From assembly GCA_002493085.1 (NCBI GenBank), contig DKXQ01000229.1, forward strand, positions 1-14,239: a DNA stretch of 14,239 nt. The letters run 5' to 3'. The DNA is from Lachnoclostridium sp. UBA7122 (GTDB lineage: Bacteria > Bacillota > Clostridia > Lachnospirales > Lachnospiraceae). The notes under the pieces are model-generated. The model was not told the DNA's origin, made no database searches, and was given only the letters and a program-made list of their open reading frames with translations. The translations under genes were made by a program, and so were the position numbers. Shown piece after piece: positions 1 through 7,254 of the stretch (positions are counted from its first letter, which is position 1; every line of letters starts with the position of its first letter).

Positions 1-93
1 CATTTATTTTTATTTATACTAGATAATGGTAGGTATAGAGTAATAGAAACAATTGGAAGTTCTTTATATAGCTATGAAAAAACTGAAAATTAA
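1..93 (+). CDS. C-terminal end of an unrecognised gene (partial)
   Basis: Frame 1 is open from the first base to a TAA at 91-93 and encodes 30 residues ending in SLYSYEKTEN. The start lies outside the window. I do not recognise the family. The piece has an ordinary amino-acid composition, and the next gene follows 73 bp later with its own promoter, which fits a true gene end. A chance open stretch of this length is also possible. Confidence 0.35.
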   Translation, partial: HLFLFILDNGRYRVIETIGSSLYSYEKTEN

Positions 94-103
94 AATAAAT
101 TTC

Positions 104-132
104 TTTACAAGAAAAAGTAATTATGCTATGAT
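104..132 (+). promoter_or_regulatory. sigma-A type promoter for the 59-residue gene
   Basis: TTTACA (104-109) is separated by 17 bp from TATGAT (127-132). Both hexamers are one base from consensus, and they lie about 35 bp before the start codon at 167. The sequence between is AT-rich. Confidence 0.6.
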
Positions 133-166
133 ATTTAAATGGAGAATGTGATATGGAGGGAGAATT

Positions 167-346
167 ATGGCTCAATTAAAACTAAAGCAATCTTGTTATA
201 GAGGTATTGAAGATGTGGTTGTCAAAGAAATTCGTAGAACCTCTGCACATAAAACATTGGTTAAAGAAGCCAATAAGGAAATAGAGAAAAATAGAATTCG
301 GTATGCAACTGCATATAATAAAGCAGGATCATATCTGAATAATTAA
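167..346 (+). CDS. small basic protein of unknown function, 59 aa
   Basis: ATG at 167 follows a strong ribosome binding site, GGAGGG at 155-160. The reading frame runs to TAA at 344-346. The protein starts MAQLKLKQSC and ends KAGSYLNN; it is lysine- and arginine-rich and has a likely helical centre (about residues 30-52, with a KEANKEIEKNR stretch). It has no signal peptide and no membrane segment. A near-consensus promoter before it and a perfect hairpin terminator 13 bp after it make it a self-contained single-gene transcription unit, so I think it is a real gene. I recognise no family. Being small, basic and independently transcribed, it could bind nucleic acid or belong to a mobile element, but that is only a guess. 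Confidence 0.65.
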   Translation: MAQLKLKQSCYRGIEDVVVKEIRRTSAHKTLVKEANKEIEKNRIRYATAYNKAGSYLNN

Positions 347-359
347 GAGATATTTCTTT

Positions 360-390
360 AGCTGTATTGTTTATACAATACAGCTTTTCT
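360..390 (+). terminator. rho-independent terminator of the 59-aa gene
   Basis: A perfect 11-bp stem, AGCTGTATTGT (360-370) with ACAATACAGCT (375-385), has a four-base loop and is followed by TTTTCT. A T-rich stretch also precedes the stem on the opposite strand sense, so it may act weakly in both directions. Confidence 0.85.
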
Positions 391-461
391 TGTAGGCTTT
401 AAGCTTGTTTTTCAAACGAGTTTCTCAACAGAGAAATGAGTGCAGAAAAACAAAAAAACCA

Positions 462-610
462 CCTGCTATGCAGGCAATGTCATCAACTTAAGAAAAATTT
501 TGTTTAAAATAATATCTTAAATAATTAGAATTTAAGCATAAAAATCACTTTTACAAAAAGAATTTTCACAATTAAGAAGCTTAAGTTGATGACATTGCTC
601 TTTAGGCAGG
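462..610. repeat. MITE-like element with long inverted terminal repeats
   Basis: GCAATGTCATCAACTTAAG (474-492) is repeated as an exact reverse complement at 580-598. Outside each arm, seven mismatched bases are followed by a further matching CCTGC/GCAGG pair (462-466 and 606-610), so the arms are 31 bp with 24 matches. The 87 bp between the 19-bp arms are very AT-rich and non-coding. I see no convincing target-site duplication. The shape fits a miniature inverted-repeat element, or the two ends of an insertion sequence that lost its transposase. A long RNA hairpin is the alternative. Confidence 0.65.
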
Positions 611-697
611 GGAGGATGTCACATAAAAACAACGATTTTACATTGTTTTCCGCAATAAAAAGCATAGAAAATACCACAAAAAACGCTGTTCAAATAC
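611..697. other. non-coding stretch between the MITE-like element and the tuf remnant
   Basis: No supported gene. There is one weak inverted repeat, AAAACAA (626-632) with TTGTTTT (643-649). The rest is AT-rich without recognisable signals. Confidence 0.4.
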
Positions 698-750
698 CGT
701 TAGGGTGGACTTACAGTAGGTTCAGGCAAGTTGCTAAGATTATTGAATAA
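698..750 (+). pseudogene. tuf: decayed 3' end of an elongation factor Tu gene (copy A)
   Basis: From CGT at 698 the sequence reads, with damage, as the last residues of EF-Tu. A GAG codon has become TAG (701-703), then come GGLTVGSGK-like codons, and after a one-base loss near 729 the VAKIIE ending and a TAA at 748-750. Bacterial EF-Tu proteins end in REGGRTVGxGxVxxIIE, so the match is specific although only about 17 codons long. The same region with an intact frame recurs at 11717-11773 in the same orientation. No upstream tuf sequence is present, so this is a fragment and not a gene. Confidence 0.75.
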
Positions 751-773
751 TCAGTAAAGAGCTAGATTTTATG

Positions 774-804
774 GGGCTTTCCTAAGTATAGGAAAGCCCT
801 TTTT
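774..804 (+). terminator. tuf-type rho-independent terminator (copy A)
   Basis: GGGCTTTCCTA (774-784) pairs perfectly with TAGGAAAGCCC (789-799) around a four-base loop, followed by five T residues. It lies 23 bp after the remnant tuf stop. The second copy at 11797-11827 has different stem-tip bases that still pair, so the structure is conserved by compensating changes. Confidence 0.88.
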
Positions 805-952
805 GAAACTTTGCAATAGTGAAAAAGTGGAAAGTGGTGCATAAAGTCTGACAAGACCAGATTTAAGCACAAGCGGCTTCATTGGCAAACACACTGCTTT
901 TAAAAAAAATCCCACAATATATATAAATTTTTAGAACCAGGATAAGAATTAT
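805..952. other. non-coding leader region before hsdM
   Basis: No supported gene. The first 35 or so bases still resemble the sequence after the second tuf-end copy (GAAA...GTGAAA...GTGGT). After about 842 the similarity stops. A run of A residues (902-908) and an ATAT-rich stretch precede the hsdM promoter candidate. Confidence 0.4.
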
Positions 953-981
953 ATGACAATTGGGATATTTTATAGTAAAAT
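953..981 (+). promoter_or_regulatory. candidate promoter for the hsdMSR operon
   Basis: ATGACA (953-958) and TAAAAT (976-981) are separated by 17 bp. Each differs by one base from the TTGACA and TATAAT consensus. They lie 33 bp before the hsdM start codon. Confidence 0.45.
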
Positions 982-1013
982 TAATTTGGAAAATTATGCA
1001 AGGAGGCTGTCCA

Positions 1014-2576
1014 ATGATAGACAACAAAAAAGAACAAGAGCGAGATGAACTTCACCGTACCATATGGAATATGGCGAATGACCTTAGAGGCAGTGTAGAC
1101 GGTTGGGATTTTAAACAGTATGTGCTAGGTATGCTGTTTTATAGATATATTTCAGAAAATTTTGTTAAATTTGTAAATGCAGGAGAGGTAGAGGCAGGTA
1201 ACGGCAATTTTGACTATGCAAAGTTAGATAATGAAGTTGCAGAGGAAGCAAGAGAAGATTTGGTGCAGTCAAAGGGATATTTCATTTTGCCAAGTCAGCT
1301 ATTTTGTAATGTTAAAGAGAAAGCACCAAACAATGAAAATTTGAACGAAACATTGGAAAGTGTATTTAGAAATATAGAAGCTTCCGCACAGGGGCATGAC
1401 AGCGAGTATGATTTCAAGGGATTGTTTGATGATATTGATGTAAACAGCAATAAATTGGGTGGTACTGTAGCTAAGAGAAATGAAAAACTTGTTAAGCTCT
1501 TAAACGGTGTTGCGGAGATGAAGTTAGGGGATTATCAGGATAATACCATTGATGCATTTGGTGATGCATATGAGTTTTTAATGGGAATGTACGCTTCCAA
1601 TGCAGGAAAGAGTGGCGGAGAGTATTATACGCCGCAGGAAGTTTCGGAGCTTCTGACAAGAATTACGGTATTGGGAAAGAAAGAGGTCAACAAGGTTTAT
1701 GATCCGGCTTGTGGGAGTGGTTCGCTTTTATTGAAATTTGCAAAAGTTTTGGGAAAAGAAAATGTGCGTCAGGGATTTTTTGGACAAGAAATCAATATTA
1801 CTACATATAATCTTTGCCGTATCAATATGTTCCTGCATGATATCGGATATGAAAAATTCAGTATTGGTCATGGAGATACTTTGACAGAGCCACTGCATTG
1901 GGATGATGAGCCATTTGAGGCGATTGTTTCCAATCCACCGTACTCTATCAAATGGGAGGGTGGTGATAACCCGATTCTTATTAATGATGAGCGGTTTTCT
2001 CCCGCTGGTGTGCTTGCACCGAAGTCAAAAGCGGACTTGGCATTTATTATGCATTCCTTGTCATGGCTTGCGACAAATGGAACAGCCGCTATTGTATGCT
2101 TTCCCGGTGTCATGTACCGTGGTGGTGCGGAGCAGAAAATCCGTAAATATCTGATTGACAATAACTATGTGGAATGTGTGATACAGCTTCCTGATAATCT
2201 TTTCTTTGGGACAAGCATAGCCACCTGTATTATGGTGCTGAAAAAGAATAAAGTAGAAAACAGTACGTTATTTATTGATGTTTCTAAGGAATGTGTGAAA
2301 ATTACAAATAATAATAAGCTGACTGAGGAAAACATTCAAAATATTTTGGCAGCATATGAGAAAAGAGAGAACAAACAATATTATGCAGCAGTAGTGGAAA
2401 ATGATAAGATTGCGGATAATAGCTATAATCTTTCAGTTTCGTCCTATGTGGAGCAGGAGGATACAAGAGAAAAAATTGATATTGTGAAATTGAATACAGA
2501 AATTAAGGAAATTGTAGCGAAGGAAGAAATCCTTAGGACGGAGATTGATAAGATTATTACAGAAATTGAGGAATAG
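1014..2576 (+). CDS. hsdM: type I restriction-modification methyltransferase subunit HsdM
   Basis: This is the N6-adenine methyltransferase subunit of a type I system; two copies with one HsdS form the methylase that uses S-adenosylmethionine. I start it at ATG 1014, after an ideal AGGAGG at 1001-1006, giving 520 residues, the same length as HsdM of EcoR124I. The frame is open upstream to 960, but those 18 codons lack a ribosome binding site. An N-terminal helical domain precedes the SAM-binding motif DPACGSGS (D230 onward), and the catalytic NPPY motif is at 307-310, matching the gamma-class order. The C-terminal helices (about 480-520) are lysine- and glutamate-rich. The gene looks intact. 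A 292-bp gap to hsdS is unusual, because these genes normally abut. Confidence 0.95.
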   Translation: MIDNKKEQERDELHRTIWNMANDLRGSVDGWDFKQYVLGMLFYRYISENFVKFVNAGEVEAGNGNFDYAKLDNEVAEEAREDLVQSKGYFILPSQLFCNVKEKAPNNENLNETLESVFRNIEASAQGHDSEYDFKGLFDDIDVNSNKLGGTVAKRNEKLVKLLNGVAEMKLGDYQDNTIDAFGDAYEFLMGMYASNAGKSGGEYYTPQEVSELLTRITVLGKKEVNKVYDPACGSGSLLLKFAKVLGKENVRQGFFGQEINITTYNLCRINMFLHDIGYEKFSIGHGDTLTEPLHWDDEPFEAIVSNPPYSIKWEGGDNPILINDERFSPAGVLAPKSKADLAFIMHSLSWLATNGTAAIVCFPGVMYRGGAEQKIRKYLIDNNYVECVIQLPDNLFFGTSIATCIMVLKKNKVENSTLFIDVSKECVKITNNNKLTEENIQNILAAYEKRENKQYYAAVVENDKIADNSYNLSVSSYVEQEDTREKIDIVKLNTEIKEIVAKEEILRTEIDKIITEIEE

Positions 2577-2665
2577 ATTTTGTATAGAGAAAACGAAAAT
2601 AAATTATTTAAATGCAAATCACTAAACGAATTTTTGACTATATTCTTTGGATATGGAATCAATGA

Positions 2666-2785
2666 ATGTTAAGTATCTTTGATGAATCTATGACTATAAA
2701 AGCAGGAAGGTTTTTATATAGAGCACGAAAAGATAACTCAAAACTAACGGATTATTTTACAGAAATATCACATTGGAGAATATAA
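2666..2785 (+). pseudogene. possible remnant of a RES-domain protein gene, N-terminal part
   Basis: A 39-codon frame from ATG 2666 to TAA 2783-2785 contains IKAGRFLYRARKDN. This resembles the first conserved arm of RES domains (G-x-x-LYRAR), and the intact RES protein further on has TGTVLYRAREY at residues 100-110. The next RES motifs are absent. An adjoining frame just upstream (about 2602-2670) is open without a stop and may be its disrupted N-terminal part. The piece lies in the hsdM-hsdS gap, where no gene is expected. The similarity is short, so this is a suggestion. Confidence 0.4.
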
Positions 2786-2868
2786 AATAAGCATACAAGA
2801 AATATTGAATGATTATTTATCTGTTTGTCATTAATGATAGAAGTGTTTGCACAGGAGAGCATAAAAAA

Positions 2869-3537
2869 ATGAGTAAATTAGATGAACTAATAAAGGAGCT
2901 TTGCCCGAATGGGGTGGAATATAAATTGTTGTCAGATATTACAATAAAATTTACGGATGGTATGCACACTCTTCCCAAAGATATACGAACAATAGGTGAT
3001 TATCCCATATTAAGCGCTCAAAATGTGAATAATGGTAAAATTGATTTATGCACGACGAAATATGTAATGGGTGATATATTTCAAAAAGAAAATAAGCGGA
3101 CAGATGTTGGAAAAGGAGATGTTTTGTTGACCATTGTTGGAGCGATAGGCAGAGTTGCCGTAGTGAAAGATAATTTACAGGCGTTGTTTCAAAGAAGTGT
3201 ATGTGTAATAAAACCAGATAAAAATGTTATTATTCCAGAATATTTAGGTTACACATTGGAGGCTACAGGCATACAAAGCTATATGCAGGCCAATGCTCAT
3301 GGAGCAGCGCAGAAAGGTTTGTATTTAAAACAGGTTGGCAAACTTAGATTCCCTGTACCTCCTTTGGAGGTACAACGTGAAATAGTCCGCATACTGGACT
3401 ATTTCACGTTTCTTACAACCGAGCTTACAACCGAGCTTACAGCACGGAAGAAGCAGTATGAATATTATCGTGATAAACTCTTGACATTTTCAGAAACAGA
3501 CCAGATAATTCTTACGGACGGACGGGGGCTTGATTAG
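2869..3537 (+). CDS. hsdS: type I specificity subunit HsdS, truncated after the first half
   Basis: HsdS recognises the DNA target and positions HsdM and HsdR. ATG 2869 follows AGGAGAG (2853-2859) and gives 222 residues starting MSKLDELIKELCPNGVEY, a common HsdS beginning. Residues of about 17-165 form one target-recognition domain. The central conserved helix follows, with PPLEVQREIVRILD, two TTEL repeats and ARKKQYEYYRDKLLTF. Full HsdS proteins have about 400 residues and two such halves. Here the frame ends at TAG 3535-3537, ten codons after a three-copy ACGG tract (3514-3525). Removing one ACGG would join this frame to the second half. Half-HsdS proteins of other type IC systems can dimerise and stay functional, so activity with a palindromic target is possible. 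Confidence 0.88.
   Translation: MSKLDELIKELCPNGVEYKLLSDITIKFTDGMHTLPKDIRTIGDYPILSAQNVNNGKIDLCTTKYVMGDIFQKENKRTDVGKGDVLLTIVGAIGRVAVVKDNLQALFQRSVCVIKPDKNVIIPEYLGYTLEATGIQSYMQANAHGAAQKGLYLKQVGKLRFPVPPLEVQREIVRILDYFTFLTTELTTELTARKKQYEYYRDKLLTFSETDQIILTDGRGLD
3374..3410. repeat. perfect 15-bp inverted repeat inside hsdS
   Basis: AACGTGAAATAGTCC (3374-3388) and GGACTATTTCACGTT (3396-3410) are exact reverse complements with a seven-base centre. The repeat lies in the codons of the central conserved helix (QREIVRILDYFTF). Inverted repeats in hsdS genes are the crossover sites of shuffling systems in other bacteria, but no second copy or recombinase gene is in this window. Confidence 0.85.
3412..3441 (+). 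repeat. 12-bp tandem repeats coding for TTEL in the HsdS spacer
   Basis: CTTACAACCGAG occurs at 3412-3423 and 3424-3435, with half a unit (CTTACA) following. The encoded LTTELTTELTA corresponds to the TAEL repeats of the EcoR124 family, whose copy number sets the spacing between the two halves of the recognition site. Confidence 0.8.
3514..3525 (+). repeat. tetranucleotide tract (ACGG)x3 at the hsdS frame break
   Basis: Three ACGG units follow each other directly. With three units the frame ends at 3537. With two units the codons continue through GLIRSAQSVFGIVYVRLRD into the second target-recognition domain. The tract is therefore placed exactly where a slippage event would break or restore hsdS. 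Confidence 0.7.
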
Positions 3538-3562
3538 ATCCGCTCAATCTGTGTTTGGCATT

Positions 3563-4038
3563 GTATATGTCAGGCTTAGGGATATAGCTACAATCACAAG
3601 GGGCGGCAATTTTCAAAAAAAGCAGTGAAAAATGATATTATTATGGCTGTTACAAGTGAAAATATAGACGACGTGTGTAAATGTGTTGCATGGCTAGGAG
3701 ATGATGATATTGCAGTTAGTGGACATACGGTTATTATTCATTATCAACAAAATCCAAAGTTTTTAGCATATTATTTTCACACTGGGGATTTTTATAAACA
3801 AAAGAAAAAATTGGCGCATGAAACAAAAGTGATTGAGGTAACGCCGGATAAGCTGAATGATATTATTATTCCGTTGCCGGACATGAAAGAACAAGAACGC
3901 ATTGTATCAGTCTTAGACCGTTTTGATTCTTTGTGCAACGATCTTTCCAATGGACTTTCGGTGGAAATAGAGGCAAGACAAAAACAATATGAATATTACC
4001 GTGACAGGTCATTAACTTTCAAGGAGTTGAGGAAATGA
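3563..4038 (+). pseudogene. hsdS: second half of hsdS, deleted and frameshifted
   Basis: The frame starting around 3563 reads VYVRLRDIATITRGGNFQKK, a standard opening of an HsdS target-recognition domain, then hits TGA at 3626-3628. The other frame continues from about 3622 as KAVKNDIIMAVTSENIDD, the later part of the same domain, and ends with ARQKQYEYYRDRSLTFKELRK at TGA 4036-4038. The expected segment of roughly 35-45 residues between these parts is missing, and the join is an A7 run (3615-3621), as if two lysine-codon runs had recombined. A GTG at 3625 could initiate a 137-residue peptide, but no good ribosome binding site precedes it. The gene end overlaps the hsdR start in an ATGA arrangement. 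Confidence 0.8.
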
Positions 4039-7000
4039 GTACATTTAACATGGTTGTTTCCATGAATGAAAGCACTGTAGTATCTGAATATATACCCGAA
4101 AGTAAGCGTTCAGAAAACTATCAGAGTGAAGCGGATTTGGAAAAAGAGTTTATCCGTATGCTTACAGAACAGGGGTATGAGTATTTGCAAATTCATACAG
4201 AGGCAGAGATGATTGCTAACCTTCGGGAAAAAATAGAACAGCTTAATTCCTACAACTTTACAGATACAGAATGGGAAAGATTTTTTCACGGATATATAGC
4301 CAACGCCAATGAAGGAATTGTAGAAAAGACACGCACCATTCAGGAAGATGCAGTAAAGAATATGGAGCGTGACGATGGAAGCACGAAGAACATCACATTT
4401 TTAGATAAGAAGAATATCCACAACAACCGCCTGCAGGTGATTAATCAATATGAAGTGTCACAGAAAGATGATGCTTTTCCTGCGGATAGGCAGGCAAGGT
4501 TTAATAATCGGTATGATGTGACAATTCTTGTAAATGGTTTTCCGCTCATTCATGTAGAACTGAAGCGCAGAGGCGTTGCGATTCGGGAAGCTTTTAATCA
4601 AATTAACCGTTACCAGCGTGATAGTTTTTGGGCAGGAAGCGGACTATATGAATATGTGCAGATATTTGTTATTTCAAACGGAACACATACAAAGTATTAT
4701 TCCAATACTACTCGTTCTGCCCATATTAAAGAGCAGAAAAAGAACACAAATAGAGGCAAAAAGACCAGAAATAGTTTTGAGTTCACTTCTTTTTGGGCGG
4801 ATGCAAATAATAAGGTCATTTCTGACCTTGTGGACTTTACAAAAACCTTTCTGTCAAAACATACCATTCTAAATATATTGACAAAATATTGTGTATTTAC
4901 TTCGGAAGAATTACTGCTTGTTATGCGCCCATATCAGATTGCTGCGACAGAGAAAATATTGAATCGTATTGAAATTGCGACGAATTATAAGAAATTGGGA
5001 ACGCTGGAAGCAGGCGGTTATATTTGGCATACAACCGGAAGCGGTAAAACATTAACATCTTTTAAGACGGCACAGTTGGCAAGCCAGCTTGATTTTGTTG
5101 ACAAAGTGCTTTTTGTTGTTGACCGTAAAGACCTTGACTATCAGACTATGAAAGAATATGACCGTTTTCAAAAAGGCGCTGCCAACAGTAATACCTCAAC
5201 AGCCGTTTTGAAGAAACAGTTAGAGGATGATGACGCCAAAATTATCATTACCACAATTCAAAAACTGGATAATTTTATTAGAAGATATAAAGGACATGAT
5301 GTATTTGGCAGGCATATTGTGCTGGTATTTGACGAGTGCCATCGTTCCCAGTTTGGGGATATGCATACTGCCATTACCAAGAATTTTAAGAATTATCACA
5401 TTTTTGGTTTCACAGGAACGCCAATCTTTGCAGATAATGCCGGAAATGGAAAAAATGCTGATTTACGCACGACACCACAGGCATTTGGAGATAAACTCCA
5501 TACATATACGATTGTCGATGCAATCAATGATGAAAATGTATTGCCATTTCGTATTGATTATATTAAGACGATTAAAGATAAGGAGAGCGGACAGGACAAG
5601 CAGGTATCAGCTATTGACACCGAGAAGGCGCTTTTAGAACCAAAGCGAATTACTGAGATAGTAAAGTATATTTTGGAACATTTTGACCAAAAGACAAAGA
5701 GAAATAAGGAAAGCTTCGGCTTTTCTAAATTGATGAATGTACAGGAGGTAGCAAGCAGTCAGGCAAAGAATAAGGGAAAGATAGAAGAAATCAAAGAATC
5801 TGTTCGTATGAAGGGGTTCAATTCTATCTTTGCGGTTAGTTCCATAGATGCGGCAAAATTATATTATTCAGAATTTAAGAGGCAGATGGACAAGCTGCCA
5901 CAAGCAGCACCTGCAGGACAACCGCATAAACTGAGAGTGGCGACGATATATAGCTATGGGGTAAATGAAGCAGAAAACGATGATTTTGTAGAGGACGAAA
6001 ACTCAGAAAATACAGACGGACTTGATAAAAGTTCCAGAGATTTTCTTGAAATGGCGATTGATGATTATAACAAGATTTTCAGGACAAATTATGATACATC
6101 AAGCGATAAGTTTCAAAATTACTATAAAGATGTTTCTCTTAGGATGAAAAACAGAGAAATTGATATTTTGATTGTGGTCAATATGTTTCTTACAGGTTTT
6201 GATGCAACCACTTTGAATACCTTATGGGTGGACAAGAACTTGAAATACCATGGATTATTACAGGCATTTTCGAGGACAAACCGTATTCTCAATTCTGTAA
6301 AGACTTTTGGAAATATTGTATGTTTTCGTAATTTGGAGGAAGAAACAAATAATGCGATAGCACTTTTTGGGGACAAAGAGGCAGGGAGCGTTGTCCTTTT
6401 AAAGAATTTTGAGAGCTACTATAATGGATATGATGAAAATGGAAAGCATTTTGAGGGTTATGTGGAATTAATAGACAAGCTGAAAACTCTTTTTCCGCTG
6501 CCTGCATCGTTTGAAGGGGAAAAGGCGGAGAAAGCGTTTATTATGCTTTACGGAGCAATTCTCAGAATGAAAAATATTCTTTCTACCTTTGATAATTTTG
6601 AAGGAAAGGAAATTCTGTCTGATCGGGTTTTTCAGGACTACCAGAGTGAGTATATTGACCTTTATCAGAAATATAAATCAAAGGGAAATGAAAAGAAAGA
6701 AAATATTAATGATGATGTGGTGTTTGAAATTGAGCTTGTAAAGCAGGTGGAAATCAATATTGATTATATTCTTATGCTGGTAAAGAAATATCAGCAGGAA
6801 GGCAACCAAAATAAAGAGATTGTGGTAACGATTGAAAAAGCGGTTAATTCCAGTATGAATCTGCGCAGTAAAATGGAGTTAATCAGGAATTTCCTGTCAA
6901 GAATCAATGCGCAGACCGAAGTGGATGGGGATTGGAAGAAGTTCGTGGATGAGCAGAGAGAAAATGACCTTGTTGTGATTATTGAGGAAGAAAAATTAAA

Positions 7001-7196
7001 GATGGAAGAAACACATAAATTTATAGATAATTCATTTCGGGATGGTGTGCTGAAAACAACAGGAACGGATATTGATGTTATTATGCCTGCGGTATCTCGT
7101 TTTGGCGGAGGAAACAGGGCAGAGAAGAAGAAAAGGGTTATTGACAGGCTGATGGCTTATTATGAGAAGTATGTGGAGCTTGTTAATATGAGGTAG
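4035..7196 (+). CDS. hsdR: type I restriction enzyme HsdR, endonuclease/translocase subunit
   Basis: HsdR translocates DNA using ATP and cuts it when unmethylated sites are bound by HsdS. The 1053-residue protein is close to EcoR124I HsdR in length and wording. The PD-(D/E)xK nuclease site is visible as D161 (RYDVT) and E175-x-K177 (VELKRRG). The helicase motor has Walker A TTGSGKT with K338, motif II DECH at 433-436, motif III FGFTGTPIF, and motif VI QAFSRTNR. The C-terminal helical part, of the kind that binds the methylase, follows. The start ATG overlaps the preceding stop (ATGA), so its translation is probably coupled to the broken hsdS reading frame. No lesion is seen. Restriction needs a working HsdS, so activity is uncertain. 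Confidence 0.95.
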   Translation: MSTFNMVVSMNESTVVSEYIPESKRSENYQSEADLEKEFIRMLTEQGYEYLQIHTEAEMIANLREKIEQLNSYNFTDTEWERFFHGYIANANEGIVEKTRTIQEDAVKNMERDDGSTKNITFLDKKNIHNNRLQVINQYEVSQKDDAFPADRQARFNNRYDVTILVNGFPLIHVELKRRGVAIREAFNQINRYQRDSFWAGSGLYEYVQIFVISNGTHTKYYSNTTRSAHIKEQKKNTNRGKKTRNSFEFTSFWADANNKVISDLVDFTKTFLSKHTILNILTKYCVFTSEELLLVMRPYQIAATEKILNRIEIATNYKKLGTLEAGGYIWHTTGSGKTLTSFKTAQLASQLDFVDKVLFVVDRKDLDYQTMKEYDRFQKGAANSNTSTAVLKKQLEDDDAKIIITTIQKLDNFIRRYKGHDVFGRHIVLVFDECHRSQFGDMHTAITKNFKNYHIFGFTGTPIFADNAGNGKNADLRTTPQAFGDKLHTYTIVDAINDENVLPFRIDYIKTIKDKESGQDKQVSAIDTEKALLEPKRITEIVKYILEHFDQKTKRNKESFGFSKLMNVQEVASSQAKNKGKIEEIKESVRMKGFNSIFAVSSIDAAKLYYSEFKRQMDKLPQAAPAGQPHKLRVATIYSYGVNEAENDDFVEDENSENTDGLDKSSRDFLEMAIDDYNKIFRTNYDTSSDKFQNYYKDVSLRMKNREIDILIVVNMFLTGFDATTLNTLWVDKNLKYHGLLQAFSRTNRILNSVKTFGNIVCFRNLEEETNNAIALFGDKEAGSVVLLKNFESYYNGYDENGKHFEGYVELIDKLKTLFPLPASFEGEKAEKAFIMLYGAILRMKNILSTFDNFEGKEILSDRVFQDYQSEYIDLYQKYKSKGNEKKENINDDVVFEIELVKQVEINIDYILMLVKKYQQEGNQNKEIVVTIEKAVNSSMNLRSKMELIRNFLSRINAQTEVDGDWKKFVDEQRENDLVVIIEEEKLKMEETHKFIDNSFRDGVLKTTGTDIDVIMPAVSRFGGGNRAEKKKRVIDRLMAYYEKYVELVNMR

Positions 7197-7254
7197 GGGA
7201 TGTGAAATATTTGCCAAAGTGAAAGCATTATATGAGTGGATGAAAGGATTTAAT

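Noticed and set aside
698..750. A small independent gene or recombinase tail ending VGSGK...
   Set aside because: The codons and the following terminator match the EF-Tu C-terminus much better, and the second copy reads EGGRTVGSGKVAKIIE without interruption.
3625..4038. A separate intact 137-residue gene starting at GTG 3625
   Set aside because: It is the tail of HsdS cut inside its second recognition domain; no ribosome binding site precedes the GTG.
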